A stretch of 64,000 bases of DNA, from assembly GCA_963803545.1 (NCBI GenBank), contig CAWDMX010000004.1, positions 744,001 to 808,000 on the forward strand, given 5' to 3'. A model generated the notes under the pieces. The model had not been told where the DNA came from. It was given only the letters and a program-made list of their open reading frames with translations, and ran no database searches. This stretch comes from Legionella_C sp963803545 (GTDB taxonomy: Bacteria; Pseudomonadota; Gammaproteobacteria; Legionellales; Legionellaceae). This document shows, piece by piece, positions 34,875 through 44,323 of this stretch. The position numbers were made by a program, and so were the translations under genes. Numbering within the stretch: the stretch's first letter is position 1; every line of letters starts with the position of its first letter.

Positions 34875-36467
34875 CTATTCTAAAATATTCACCGCAAATT
34901 CTCTGTATTTGCCCTTAAAATCAATGACGGGGTTATCCGGTGAAAAGTATAAAATTCGTGTAGCAATTTTTTCAATAAAATACCGATTGTGGGATACGAA
35001 AATTAAAGTTCCTGAGTAATGCACCAAAGCTTTCGCAAGTGCTGCAATAGTTTCAATATCCATATGGTTGGTAGGCTCATCCAATATAAGCACATTGGGT
35101 GCCTCCAATAAAACTTTTGCAAGCAATAATCGCGCGGCTTCACCGCCGCTAAGCGCTAAAATATCCTTGTCCACATTTTCTTTAGCAAATAACATTTGTC
35201 CAAGAACCTTTCGCACCTGCTGCTCGTTAATTCCCGGAACGTTTTCATAAAGCCAATCCAATACCGAAATTGATTTATTCAACAGTTCGTGGTGATCTTG
35301 CGAGAAATAACTGACCTGAACCTCATGCCCCCAAGTCATCACTCCGGAATCACTTTGCACCCTATCGGTAATTATTTTGATGAGCGTGGACTTACCAACG
35401 CCATTAACACCCATCACCGCAATTTTTTCATTGCGCATAACTTCCAAGTCCAGCCCTGAAAACAATGGTTTATCTTTAAAGCGTTTACTAAGCTGCTCAA
35501 TTTTAAGCACTTGTTTGCCGGTATTTTTTTTCACGGAAAACTGGAAAACAGGCGCGATGCGCGATGAGTTTTTCACATCGGGAATTTCAATTTTTTCAAT
35601 CATTTTCATGCGTGAACGCGCCTGAGCGGCTTTGGAGGCTTTGGCTTTAAATTTATCGACAAATTTTTGCATGTTTGCAATGGTCGCCTCAGCCGATTTT
35701 TTCTCAACAAGGCGTTGCTCAGCAATTAATTGCTTTTCCGCTAGAAAGTGCTGATAGTTTCCTTTGTACTGCTTAATTTCACCGTAATCTAAGTCTAAAA
35801 TATAACTTGAGAGATTATCAATAAACTCCAAGTCATGGGAAATAAAAATAACCAATCCAGGAAACTCGTTTTTAAGGAATTTTTCCAACCAACGTATGGA
35901 TAAAATATCCAAATGATTGGTAGGCTCATCAAGTAATAAAATAGAAGGGTTTTGGAATAAGGTTTGCGCGAGCAACACGCGCAGCTTGTAGCCTCCGGAT
36001 AGCGCGCTGAGCGGTTGTTGGAAATAGTTCGCACCAATTCCTAAGCCAATTAAAATGCTTTCAATTTTAGCCATGGCTGAATAGCCATCGTAGTGGGTGA
36101 TTGTTTCCTCTAGTACCCCAAACCGCGCAATACTTTCCTCACTCCAGTCGCCGGCGGCCATTAAGGCCTCTTTCTGTGTAAAAGCCTCCCAAAGTTCCGG
36201 CTTTCCTTGCATAACAATATCGACAATGAGCGTATCTTCAAAGCGAAACTGATCCTGCTTTAGCCACCCTATTGACGTGTTTTTCGGAATTATAACCTCT
36301 CCGGAACTCAACTCTTCTTCGCCCGTTATTAAACGAAAAAAAGTAGATTTTCCACAACCGTTAGCACCAACAAGGGCGTAACAAGAACCTGCGTTAAGAT
36401 TCAAATTGACGTCGTAAAACAGAAGTTTTTGGCCGTAGGTCATACCCAGTTGATTAAGCGCTATCAT
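34875..36467 (-). CDS. ybiT: ABC-F translation factor ATPase, YbiT type
   Basis: Soluble twin-ABC protein that binds ribosomes, not a transporter. Two ATPase domains are complete: first Walker A GANGCGKSTF near residue 37 and signature LSGGYKLRVLLAQ near 160; second Walker A GVNGVGKSTL near 355 and signature LSGGEAARLLLAK near 440, each with LLLDEPTNHLD or LILDEPTNHMD. Between them lies a charged coiled-coil linker (about 245-300). Length of 530 aa and the short linker equal YbiT of E. coli. The thioesterase gene follows. Regulatory or antibiotic-protective roles have been proposed for the family; none can be assigned here. Confidence 0.93.
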   Translation of the reverse strand: MIALNQLGMTYGQKLLFYDVNLNLNAGSCYALVGANGCGKSTFFRLITGEEELSSGEVIIPKNTSIGWLKQDQFRFEDTLIVDIVMQGKPELWEAFTQKEALMAAGDWSEESIARFGVLEETITHYDGYSAMAKIESILIGLGIGANYFQQPLSALSGGYKLRVLLAQTLFQNPSILLLDEPTNHLDILSIRWLEKFLKNEFPGLVIFISHDLEFIDNLSSYILDLDYGEIKQYKGNYQHFLAEKQLIAEQRLVEKKSAEATIANMQKFVDKFKAKASKAAQARSRMKMIEKIEIPDVKNSSRIAPVFQFSVKKNTGKQVLKIEQLSKRFKDKPLFSGLDLEVMRNEKIAVMGVNGVGKSTLIKIITDRVQSDSGVMTWGHEVQVSYFSQDHHELLNKSISVLDWLYENVPGINEQQVRKVLGQMLFAKENVDKDILALSGGEAARLLLAKVLLEAPNVLILDEPTNHMDIETIAALAKALVHYSGTLIFVSHNRYFIEKIATRILYFSPDNPVIDFKGKYREFAVNILE

Positions 36468-36708
36468 AATTTCCTTAAAGCTGAATTTTTTGGGGTGAAT
36501 TATAGCATAATTGATAAAAAACTTCGCATTTACTTTAATTTTACAGGCTTAAGGTTTGTATCCCTGGGCAACCTCTGGTTTTTCACAAAATATATGCGTA
36601 TTCTAGTTGTTTTTTTAGTGCGTTCGAATTTCCAATTCATATTCAATTTGGCAGCACCGCCTTAAAAATTACACATACGGCTTATTTATTTGAGTCAAGG
36701 AGACTAAT

Positions 36709-37782
36709 GTGACCACTACGGCTACTTTTGCCATAAAGTATACGCAAATACTTGATGAACACGGAAAATTATCCGGCGAAATACCGTGCGAACTCAACCG
36801 CCCTGAAACCTTAATCAGCCTGTATAAAACCATGGTTAAAACACGAATTTTTGATAAAAAAGCGATTGCGCTGCAGCGAACGGGTAAATTAGGAACTTAC
36901 GCCCCAATTCATGGGCAAGAAGCTATTTCAACGGCTATTGGTCACGCAATGAGCGCTGATGACGTATTAGTTCCCTATTACCGCGATTACGCCGCGCAGT
37001 TGCAGCGTGGAGTAGAGATGTCTGAAATTTTGGCGTACTGGGGTGGGGATGAGCGCGGCAGTAAATTTGCTAATAATAATGAGGACCTTCCCATCTGCGT
37101 GCCAATTGCGTCCCAGTGCTTGCACGCAACCGGGGTTGCTTTTGCTTTTAAATATCGTCAACAAAAACGTGTTGCCGTTACCTGTATTGGAGAAGGCGGT
37201 ACTTCCGAAGGGGATTTTTATGAGGCAATCAACGTAGCTGGAGCGTGGAAACTTCCGGTAGTATTTATTGTTAATAACAATCATTGGGCAATTTCTGTTC
37301 CGCTCGCGAAACAAACCGCAACCGAAACCATTGCGCAAAAAGCAATTGCTGCGGGATTTGAAGGGTTACAGGTTGATGGGAACGATGCGATTGCGTGCCG
37401 GCATGTTATTGGTGCAGCCTTAGCCAAAGCCCGGCGTGGAGAGGGACCAACGCTTATCGAAGCACTAACCTATCGTTTGTGCGATCACACCACCGCCGAT
37501 GATGCTACACGCTATCAGCCGAGTATTGAAGTTGAGCACGCGCAACTAAAAGAACCTATACAGCGCTTAAAAAAATATCTGGAAAGCGCGACCCTCTGGG
37601 ACGACGCCCAACAAAACGCACTCGTTGAGCAATGCAGCAGTTTTGTTGCCCAGCAGGTAGAAATCTACCTCAATCGCGAACCGCAAACCATCGACTCGGC
37701 GTTTGATTACCATTACGCACACCTGCCTGACTATCTTGCTCTGCAACGCGCAATCGCATTAGAGGAGGTTGAAAATGCCTGA
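36709..37782 (+). CDS. pdhA: 2-oxo acid dehydrogenase E1, alpha subunit
   Basis: Alpha subunit of a thiamine-diphosphate-dependent E1 that decarboxylates pyruvate or branched 2-oxo acids. The thiamine motif starts at GEGGTSEGDFYEAINVAGAW near residue 163 and ends in NNNHWAIS; the phosphorylation-loop region reads YRLCDHTTADDATRY. Length 357 aa is normal. Translation starts at GTG, with AAGGAG upstream; an overlapping ATG is out of frame. It opens a three-gene operon with E1 beta and E2. This heteromeric type is used for pyruvate in many bacteria or for branched-chain acids; the sequence alone does not settle it. E3 is not present here. Confidence 0.92.
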   Translation: MTTTATFAIKYTQILDEHGKLSGEIPCELNRPETLISLYKTMVKTRIFDKKAIALQRTGKLGTYAPIHGQEAISTAIGHAMSADDVLVPYYRDYAAQLQRGVEMSEILAYWGGDERGSKFANNNEDLPICVPIASQCLHATGVAFAFKYRQQKRVAVTCIGEGGTSEGDFYEAINVAGAWKLPVVFIVNNNHWAISVPLAKQTATETIAQKAIAAGFEGLQVDGNDAIACRHVIGAALAKARRGEGPTLIEALTYRLCDHTTADDATRYQPSIEVEHAQLKEPIQRLKKYLESATLWDDAQQNALVEQCSSFVAQQVEIYLNREPQTIDSAFDYHYAHLPDYLALQRAIALEEVENA

Positions 37783-38749
37783 TATAACCCTTATAGAGGC
37801 CATAACCCAAGCGCTCGCATTTGAATTAGCCGCCGATGAAAACATTGTGGTATTTGGTGAGGACGTAGGCAAAAATGGTGGAGTTTTCCGGGCAACAGTA
37901 GGTTTGCAAGAGCGCTTTGGCGAGAGGCGTGTTTTTGATTCGCCATTGGCTGAATCTATGATAGCAGGACTTGCCGTAGGCATGTCCGTACAAGGCTTGA
38001 AACCTGTAGCGGAGTTTCAATTTATGGGATTTATATATCCCGCCATGAATCAAATTATCTCCCATGCGGCTCGGATGCGTAATCGTACTCGAGGTCGATT
38101 GCATTGCCCCCTAGTGTTTCGCGCTCCCTTTGGTGGTGGTATTCGTGCGCCTGAACACCATTCAGAAAGTACCGAAGCTTTGTTTGCCCATATTCCAGGG
38201 TTGCAGGTTGTTATTCCATCGTCTCCGCGACGCGCCTATGGTTTGTTGCTAGCAGCCATGCGCAATCCCGACCCGGTGATTTTTTTAGAGCCTAAACGTA
38301 TTTACCGACTGGTTAAGCAACCCGTTGCCGACGACGGCCATGCCCTACCGCTTGGGAAATGCTTTACCCTACAATCGGGTGAAGATATAACTTTGGTCAG
38401 TTGGGGTGCGAGTATTCACGAAACAACACAGGCTGCGAAAAAATTACTTGAAGACGGTATTTCATGCGAGGTGATTGATGTTGCTACTATCAAGCCTCTG
38501 GATAGCGAAACGCTGATTAACTCAGTAATAAAAACCGGCCGCTGCGTTGTCATTCATGAGGGAGCCAAAACTTGCGGTGTTGGTGCTGAAGTTTCCGCCT
38601 TGTTAATGGAGCATTGTTTTAGTGACTTACAAGCCCCTGTGCAACGCGTTACAGGCTACGATACCGTAATGCCCTACTTTCAATTAGAAAAATACTATAT
38701 TCCGAGCGTCAAACGTATTATTGACAGCGTTTTAAGTATTATGGAGTAA
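37775..38749 (+). CDS. pdhB: 2-oxo acid dehydrogenase E1, beta subunit
   Basis: Beta subunit partner of the E1 alpha. Recognisable runs are ENIVVFGEDVGKNGGVFRAT near residue 25, VFDSPLAESMIAGLAVGMS near 55 and PFGGGIRAPEHHSES near 125, all typical of the transketolase-like pyrimidine-binding domain, then a C-terminal domain of about 120 residues (TLVSWGASIHETTQAA). The ATG at 37775 is preceded by GAGGAGG and overlaps the alpha-subunit stop by eight bases, so the two are translationally coupled. Length is 324 aa. Confidence 0.92.
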   Translation: MPDITLIEAITQALAFELAADENIVVFGEDVGKNGGVFRATVGLQERFGERRVFDSPLAESMIAGLAVGMSVQGLKPVAEFQFMGFIYPAMNQIISHAARMRNRTRGRLHCPLVFRAPFGGGIRAPEHHSESTEALFAHIPGLQVVIPSSPRRAYGLLLAAMRNPDPVIFLEPKRIYRLVKQPVADDGHALPLGKCFTLQSGEDITLVSWGASIHETTQAAKKLLEDGISCEVIDVATIKPLDSETLINSVIKTGRCVVIHEGAKTCGVGAEVSALLMEHCFSDLQAPVQRVTGYDTVMPYFQLEKYYIPSVKRIIDSVLSIME

Positions 38750-38752
38750 CTA

Positions 38753-39862
38753 ATGAACTTATTTAATTTACCAGACTTAGGCGAGGGATTGCCGGATGCT
38801 GAAATTCACGAATGGTTTGTACAAGTCGGGGATACGGTAGCGCTGGATCAACCACTCATTGCCATGGAAACGGCTAAAGCTGTGGTCGACGTTCCAAGCC
38901 CTCAAGCGGGTGTTGTTGCTAAATTATTTGGCGCTCCTGGGGATATTATTAAAACAGGCGCCCCCTTAATTGGTTTTGAGGCAACTACTAAGATTGATCA
39001 AGGTACGGTCGTCGGTAATCTGGAAGAAAGCAGCGACGTAAGCGAGGATAATTTCACGATTGGTAGCGCGTCTAATCTGCGTGCAAGAACGACTCCAGGC
39101 GTGCGTATTTTAGCTAAGAAACTTGCTGTAGACTTAACGACGGTTGTCGCAACCGGCTTGAATAATACAATTAGCCGAGAAGATGTCGAGCGGGCCGCGC
39201 AACAGGCAAATCAATTACCGGACGGTTATACCGTGCTTAAAAGCTCAAGGCGTGCAATGCTTACAAGTATGACGCAGTCGCACAGCCAAGTTGTCCCAGT
39301 TAGCATTTTTGATGAAGCGGATATTAACACCTGGGCCCATGGAGAAGATATTACCGTTCGATTGATTCAGGCCATTTGTCATGCCTGCTCAATAGAGCCT
39401 GCTTTAAACGCCTGGTTTGACAACAAACACGGGGCGTGTCGAATTTTTGATGCGGTGCATTTAGGACTGGCCATGGATAATGAAGAAGGCTTGTTTGTCC
39501 CCGTTATTCGCGATGCCAATCAACGCAATGCGACTCAACTACGGGAAGATATTGACGCGTTAAAAACGCAGGTTCAAAACCGCACAATTTCTGCTGACAG
39601 CTTAAAAAATTCCACAATAACACTTTCCAATTTTGGTAAATTTTCAGGACGTTTTGCAAGCCCCATTGTCGTACCACCAATGGTTGCAATCCTTGCGGTA
39701 GGAAAATTATACAAAGCGCCGGTGGCGCACGTAGATTCTATTGCAATACACCCATTACTCCCCCTTTCGTTAAGCTTTGATCACCGCGCGGTAACCGGTG
39801 GGGAGGCAACGCGATTTTTAGGCGCTGTTATTTCTGCATTACAAACAACTACAGCCCTTTAA
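38753..39862 (+). CDS. 2-oxo acid dehydrogenase E2, dihydrolipoyl acyltransferase
   Basis: Core acyltransferase of the complex. One N-terminal lipoyl domain (1-75) carries the lipoyl lysine in METAKAVVDVPSP; LipB (6785-7402) would supply its octanoyl precursor. A peripheral-subunit-binding domain (about 115-150, TTPGVRILAKKLAVDL) binds E1/E3. The catalytic domain ends with SFDHRAVTGGEA, containing the active-site histidine and Asp. With a single lipoyl domain and 369 aa it is a short E2. It begins three bases after the beta-subunit stop. Pyruvate and branched-chain versions cannot be told apart by eye. Confidence 0.9.
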   Translation: MNLFNLPDLGEGLPDAEIHEWFVQVGDTVALDQPLIAMETAKAVVDVPSPQAGVVAKLFGAPGDIIKTGAPLIGFEATTKIDQGTVVGNLEESSDVSEDNFTIGSASNLRARTTPGVRILAKKLAVDLTTVVATGLNNTISREDVERAAQQANQLPDGYTVLKSSRRAMLTSMTQSHSQVVPVSIFDEADINTWAHGEDITVRLIQAICHACSIEPALNAWFDNKHGACRIFDAVHLGLAMDNEEGLFVPVIRDANQRNATQLREDIDALKTQVQNRTISADSLKNSTITLSNFGKFSGRFASPIVVPPMVAILAVGKLYKAPVAHVDSIAIHPLLPLSLSFDHRAVTGGEATRFLGAVISALQTTTAL

Positions 39863-39877
39863 AAATTTTTTTTGACG

Positions 39878-39910
39878 GCTATTTTTATGGGGTTATCCTA
39901 TAAAAATAGC
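39878..39910. repeat. Perfect 11-bp inverted repeat between E2 and dapD
   Basis: GCTATTTTTAT and ATAAAAATAGC flank an eleven-base loop, giving a hairpin 16 bases past the E2 stop codon. No clear T-run follows, though one precedes it, so it would be a weak terminator or a 3' stabiliser of the operon mRNA. It lies inside the unsupported upstream extension of the dapD frame. Confidence 0.6.
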
Positions 39911-39988
39911 AATCGCACACGCGTTAGACCAGTAGCTTTAGCGTGGCTGGCTCTATATAATGTTTTTTTGTATTTAATAAAGAAAAAA

Positions 39989-40810
39989 ATGACTATTATA
40001 GAAACAATAATTAATGAAAATTTCAAAATAATACACTCGCTCACACCCGAAAATGCACCCGCAGAATTAGTACTTGCTGTTGAAGAAGTTCATCGACAAT
40101 TGGACTCTGGAACCATGCGCGTTGCTGAAAAAATACAAAATATCTGGGTGACCCATGGATGGATAAAAAAGGCGATATTAATTAGTTTTAAGCTGTTCAA
40201 AAACCAGGTAGTCGACGCTGGCTTTACCCAATTCTACGACAAATTACCCTTGAAATTTACGAAAAAAAATACGCGTGAATGGGAAACCCGGGGTGTTCGT
40301 GCTGTGCCCGGTGCCGTAGTACGCCACGGGGCGTTTATCGGCAAAAATACTATCCTTATGCCTTCTTTTGTCAATGTTGGCGCCTATATTGACGAAGGGG
40401 TAATGGTTGATACCTGGGCGACGGTGGGATCTTGCGCGCAAATAGGTAAAAATGTGCATCTTTCTGGCGGTGTTGGAATTGGCGGAGTGCTGGAGCCTTT
40501 GCAAGCAAGTCCGACCATTATCGAAGACAATTGTTTTATTGGTGCGCGCTCGGAGGTGGTGGAAGGCGTAATTGTTGAGCGCGGTAGTGTGTTATCGATG
40601 GGTGTGTACCTTGGACAAAGCACTAAAATTTACAATCGATTAACAAAAACCATAAGCTACGGCCGTATTCCTGCAGGCTCCGTTGTTGTAGCTGGTAGTT
40701 TACCGAGTGAAGATGGCACGCACAGCTTATATTGCGCGGTAATTGTAAAACAAGTTGATGAGCAAACACGCGCAAAAGTTAGCGTTAATGAATTGTTACG
40801 AGAATGCTAA
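39989..40810 (+). CDS. dapD: Tetrahydrodipicolinate N-succinyltransferase
   Basis: Succinylates tetrahydrodipicolinate in the lysine and diaminopimelate pathway, giving the building block of peptidoglycan. A helical N-terminal domain is followed by left-handed beta-helix hexapeptide repeats, among them GAVVRHGAFIGKNTILMPS, VNVGAYIDEGVMVDTWATVG and GVGIGGVLEPLQA. The length of 273 aa is normal. The frame is open 39 codons upstream, but those contain a hairpin and no family similarity, so I start at the ATG at 39989, with a short A-rich leader. It overlaps dapE by one base, and both act in the same pathway. Confidence 0.94.
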   Translation: MTIIETIINENFKIIHSLTPENAPAELVLAVEEVHRQLDSGTMRVAEKIQNIWVTHGWIKKAILISFKLFKNQVVDAGFTQFYDKLPLKFTKKNTREWETRGVRAVPGAVVRHGAFIGKNTILMPSFVNVGAYIDEGVMVDTWATVGSCAQIGKNVHLSGGVGIGGVLEPLQASPTIIEDNCFIGARSEVVEGVIVERGSVLSMGVYLGQSTKIYNRLTKTISYGRIPAGSVVVAGSLPSEDGTHSLYCAVIVKQVDEQTRAKVSVNELLREC

Positions 40811-41949
40811 TGAACACACCACTGGTCACTCTCTTAGAAAAATTATTGTCCTACGCCTCCATAACGCCGGTCGATTCTGGCTGCCAGGAGTTCATGATTG
40901 AATTTTTAGAAGAACTGGGTTTTAGCTGCCAACGATTTAACAATCCGCCCGTAAGCAATTTTTTTGCCCGCTACGGCAGCTCCTCACCCCTTTTTGTCTT
41001 TGCAGGGCACACCGATGTTGTCCCCATTGGAGAGGAAGGCGCATGGCATACAGACCCCTTCAAACTGACCATGAAAGATGGCATAGCCTATGGCCGAGGC
41101 GCCGCCGATATGAAAGGAAGTTTAGCGGCGATGATGCAATCTGTTGCCTCTTTTATTAGGGACTGGCCGGATTTTGAAGGCAGCATTGGTTTTTTGATTA
41201 CCAGTGGTGAAGAAGGCGATCTTTTTAATTTAGGTACGCCCTATCTAATGGAACAATTATACAAACAAAAGAACTTTCATATTGATTTTTGCATTGTTGG
41301 CGAACCATCCAGCACTAAAAGCATTGCCGACACTATAAAAATTGGCAGACGAGGCTCCTTAAGCGGCCGTTTAACGCTTGAGGGCAAGCAGGGTCACGTG
41401 GCCTACCCACACCTAGCCTCCAACCCTATCCACATGATTAGTGAAGTGTTAACCAAACTCACTCGTACAAGTTGGGATGAAGGCAATGCGTATTTTCCAG
41501 CTACAAGCTTCCAAGTTACGCATATTTCAGCAGGGGGCGAGGCTGAAAACGTTATCCCCGGAAAACTTTCCTTAGACTTTAATTTCCGTTTTTCAACCGA
41601 GCAAACGGCAAACGGTTTGCAAGCTAAGGTTGAGCATTTATTCGCAACACACAACCTCAAGCCTTGTATTAAATGGACTTGTAACGGAGAGCCTTTTCTG
41701 ACCGCTAAAGGCCCTCTATTGAGTAAAACTATTGCAGAAATATCAAAAATCACTACTCATTCCCCAGAGTTATCAACCTCAGGCGGCACTTCGGACGCAA
41801 GGTTTATCGCGCCTTATAAAACAGAAGTAATTGAATTAGGCCCTATTAATAAAACCATTCACCAAATTAACGAGTGCGTTGCGGTCGAGGATTTAGAAGT
41901 ACTGACCAAGCTTTATTACGCCATATTGCAGGCGTTGTTAACGAGATAA
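40810..41949 (+). CDS. dapE: Succinyl-diaminopimelate desuccinylase
   Basis: Zinc-dependent amidase that releases succinate from N-succinyl-LL-diaminopimelate. Metal ligands and neighbours are visible in FAGHTDVVPIG near residue 68, GRGAADMKGSLAA near 98 and TSGEEGD near 133; a later SGGTSDARFIAPY segment holds the last ligand region. M20 peptidase fold with a dimerisation domain about 180-290. The ATG shares its first base with the dapD stop (TAATG); an ATG two codons earlier also exists. Length 379 aa. The dapD-dapE pair is a functional unit. Confidence 0.94.
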   Translation: MNTPLVTLLEKLLSYASITPVDSGCQEFMIEFLEELGFSCQRFNNPPVSNFFARYGSSSPLFVFAGHTDVVPIGEEGAWHTDPFKLTMKDGIAYGRGAADMKGSLAAMMQSVASFIRDWPDFEGSIGFLITSGEEGDLFNLGTPYLMEQLYKQKNFHIDFCIVGEPSSTKSIADTIKIGRRGSLSGRLTLEGKQGHVAYPHLASNPIHMISEVLTKLTRTSWDEGNAYFPATSFQVTHISAGGEAENVIPGKLSLDFNFRFSTEQTANGLQAKVEHLFATHNLKPCIKWTCNGEPFLTAKGPLLSKTIAEISKITTHSPELSTSGGTSDARFIAPYKTEVIELGPINKTIHQINECVAVEDLEVLTKLYYAILQALLTR

Positions 41950-42114
41950 AACAATGAGATAAAGCCCCTTGCGGTAGAATTTTCCACACCCAGCATCCAA
42001 TTCTATGTTAATAATTATTACAGATACCGTACGACGACACTTACTTAAATAATAAAAATTGCGTATCATTGCTTTATTTTTTTGCAGTATAGACTACATA
42101 GTGAGCAGACTTTT

Positions 42115-43449
42115 ATGACATTTATTGTACAGGGTAGTGAACAAGATATTTGCCGCGCGCTTTTGCATAAACTTCAATATAAAACTTCGTATATAGCTAG
42201 TAGGTTGTCTATATTACGCGATCTAAAGAATCTGCGCTTTATCCAACTTACCAAAGCTACATTTGTTGATGCCTGCAAGCTGCTAATTCAATACGATGGA
42301 AACTACCCACCCGGCATGTTATCCAGTGAGGCCTATCTCACCTCCAATCAACAGTTGGACTATCTTGAGTACACGTCGGATAAATGCTCTTATAATGCTG
42401 AACCTGCTCCAATTAATGAACGTGACGACGATCCAAGTACTGAAAATATTAATCAAAAATACGCTAAAAATATTTCATTTTGCTATTACGACGACCTGGG
42501 GCAGCTGTGCAACTTTAGTTTTTATTACAACAGAGGCACGCCAACCGACTGGCACATTTTGCAGATTAAAAACTGTAATTTATCCAGTAAGTCCATGCAC
42601 TTAATTAGCGGCAGTGCGTGGTTTGACAAATTTGAGAATCCCTGTCTGCCCGAATCCATTCTGCCCAACATGCTTGAATTCTCAGGTTCTGCACAATTAA
42701 ATACAATTTTAACGCAAGCGTTTAAAACCGGTCTTTTAGTTCCCAACGCCACTGATGATTCATTGGATTACAGCGTTGTTGAAAAATTTTGTAAGCGGCT
42801 CGACCCCCTATTCGCAGACGATCAAAGCGCGTCCAATGCCTTGGAACTTTTTTTCAAAGAATACCTTGAAAAATATCAAAAAAACAACAAACCTATTCTT
42901 CAATTAGATCTTCTTAACCTTAATTTAAACCTTGATAACCTTTTAGAATTAGCGGCATCAATAAAAGAAAACTGCGCAAGCTCTGTTGATGCAAAATTGA
43001 TTAAAGTAATAAGGTTTTTTTTAGAAAAAAATAATGAATACACCAATGCTATTCATCCTGTTTTTGCAAAAAGTAATTTTTTTTCTCGTCGTCCAAAACT
43101 TATTTTTTTAGCGCTAGCAAGCTTAGTTGCTGGGGTGGTTAGTTGGTTATTAATTTCTGGAGCGATTGTACCCTTGGGTCTGGTTGCATCGCTCTCTTTT
43201 GCCGTGCTTGGTGTGGTCGCACTTTCAGTAAGCCTACTTTTAGCACTTGCCATTGCCACCAAAGAAATAAACCACTATGAACACAAACAAAAGGTACTAA
43301 AATACGTGCGTAACAATTTTGGTGCTACACTTTCTGTTGAGGCTATTAGAGCCCGCTTTATGCAAACTAGTAAACTTTCTTTTTTTCAAGCTTTTAAAGC
43401 CGAATGTCAATCCGATTTATTAGAGCTCTTGCATAACCTCAGCATTTAA
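42115..43449 (+). CDS. Unknown protein with C-terminal membrane hairpin, truncated by an IS element
   Basis: I do not recognise a family. The soluble first 320 residues show mixed helices and an Asp/Asn-rich stretch; a strongly hydrophobic pair of helices lies at about 335-378 (FLALASLVAGVVSWLLISGA then PLGLVASLSFAVLGVVALS). The charged segment after it would be cytosolic. An IS5-type element is inserted in the C-terminal part: the present frame ends with eight IS-encoded residues (ELLHNLSI). Joining the flanks at the duplicated TA restores a 484-residue protein (see 44324-44470). I start at the ATG at 42115; a TTG at 42082 is possible but has no ribosome binding site. Layout resembles secreted effectors of Legionellales; this is a guess. 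Confidence 0.65.
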   Translation: MTFIVQGSEQDICRALLHKLQYKTSYIASRLSILRDLKNLRFIQLTKATFVDACKLLIQYDGNYPPGMLSSEAYLTSNQQLDYLEYTSDKCSYNAEPAPINERDDDPSTENINQKYAKNISFCYYDDLGQLCNFSFYYNRGTPTDWHILQIKNCNLSSKSMHLISGSAWFDKFENPCLPESILPNMLEFSGSAQLNTILTQAFKTGLLVPNATDDSLDYSVVEKFCKRLDPLFADDQSASNALELFFKEYLEKYQKNNKPILQLDLLNLNLNLDNLLELAASIKENCASSVDAKLIKVIRFFLEKNNEYTNAIHPVFAKSNFFSRRPKLIFLALASLVAGVVSWLLISGAIVPLGLVASLSFAVLGVVALSVSLLLALAIATKEINHYEHKQKVLKYVRNNFGATLSVEAIRARFMQTSKLSFFQAFKAECQSDLLELLHNLSI

Positions 43450-43480
43450 TTAAACTTCTTATTTTTTGGCAAGGAAGTTG

Positions 43481-43918
43481 ATGAAGTTCGAACAAATAAA
43501 AGAGGAACCCGCGGAAGGATTTCGTAGGCTCACAGGAGTTAAACGTACAACTTTTGATGTTATGACAAGCATTTTGAGAGAAGCGGAAGCCCTATTAAAA
43601 TCTCACGGAGGTAAGCCTAATAAATTAGGCATCGAAGATAGGTTGCTCATGGCGTTGGAGTATTTGCGCGAATATAGAACATACTTTCATATTTCGCGTA
43701 GTTATGGGATTAGTGAAAGTGCTTGTTATCGTAATATACGCTGGGTTGAAGATACGCTGATTAAAGATGGAAAATTCTCATTGCCTGGACGTAAAACCTT
43801 GTTAAAAAGTGATGTTGAATATGACGTTGTACTGATTGATGCGACTGAAACGCCCATTGAACGACCTAAAAAAAACAAAAACATTTTTATTCAGGGAAAA
43901 AGAAGAGACACACGCTAA
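43481..43918 (+). CDS. IS5-family transposase, N-terminal frame, copy 1
   Basis: First part of a DDE transposase, 145 aa from the ATG at 43481 (a TTG five codons earlier is in frame). It contains a helix-turn-helix (YFHISRSYGISESACYRNI) and the first catalytic aspartate in LIDATETPIERPKK. Translation probably moves into the -1 frame at the eight-A tract 43868-43875; the shifted frame reads RPKKKQKHFYSGKKKRHTLK, the run conserved in IS5-family enzymes. Without the shift, translation stops at 43918 and gives a truncated protein that may act as a regulator. Confidence 0.88.
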   Translation: MKFEQIKEEPAEGFRRLTGVKRTTFDVMTSILREAEALLKSHGGKPNKLGIEDRLLMALEYLREYRTYFHISRSYGISESACYRNIRWVEDTLIKDGKFSLPGRKTLLKSDVEYDVVLIDATETPIERPKKNKNIFIQGKRRDTR

Positions 43919-44301
43919 AGACACAAATTATTGTAGATAAAAAGAAAAAAACCGTTATTTGTACAAATTTCACTAACGGTAAGCGGCATGATTTTAGGTT
44001 GTTTAAGGAATCAGGTGTTCATATTCACCCAGAGATTCGAAGTCTTACAGACACCGGCTACCAAGGAATACATAAGTTACATCAAAATTCAGCATTACCC
44101 AAGAAAAAAACGAAAAAGACCCCACTGACCAAAGAGGATAAAAAGAACAATCGTGAATTATCGAGTGAGCGTGTTTTGAATGAAAATGTAATTGGTATGA
44201 TTAAACGATTTAAAATCGTCGCTGATCGTTATCGAAATAGACGAAAACGATTTGGTTTAAGATTTAATTTGATTGCAGGAATTTATAATTTTGAGCTTTA
44301 A
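43876..44301 (+). CDS. IS5-family transposase, C-terminal frame, copy 1
   Basis: Second part of the same DDE transposase, in the -1 frame relative to the N-terminal part; the coordinates give the region read after the shift. It carries the second aspartate in LTDTGYQGI and the glutamate in the LSSERVLNENVIGMIKRFK run, followed by FGLRFNLIAGIYNFEL at the end. No independent ribosome binding site is convincing, so expression depends on frameshifting or slippage in the A tract. Confidence 0.85.
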   Translation, partial: QKHFYSGKKKRHTLKTQIIVDKKKKTVICTNFTNGKRHDFRLFKESGVHIHPEIRSLTDTGYQGIHKLHQNSALPKKKTKKTPLTKEDKKNNRELSSERVLNENVIGMIKRFKIVADRYRNRRKRFGLRFNLIAGIYNFEL

Positions 44302-44323
44302 AAATGGTTATGCAAGAAATCTA

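Larger units (their letters stand above)
43423..44321 (+). mobile_element. IS5-type insertion sequence, copy 1 (899 bp)
   Basis: Bounded by inverted repeats ending in TCTTGCATAACC on the left and GGTTATGCAAGA on the right, with a duplicated TA at 43421-43422 and 44322-44323. One transposase is encoded in two frames. The TA target, two-frame layout and transposase sequence fit the IS427-like part of the IS5 family. It matches the copy at 55594-56492 in length and, where compared, base for base, so transposition is recent. Confidence 0.92.

Noticed and set aside
39872..39988. 39-codon N-terminal extension of dapD
   Set aside because: It contains a perfect hairpin and lacks similarity to DapD; the ATG at 39989 gives the expected protein.
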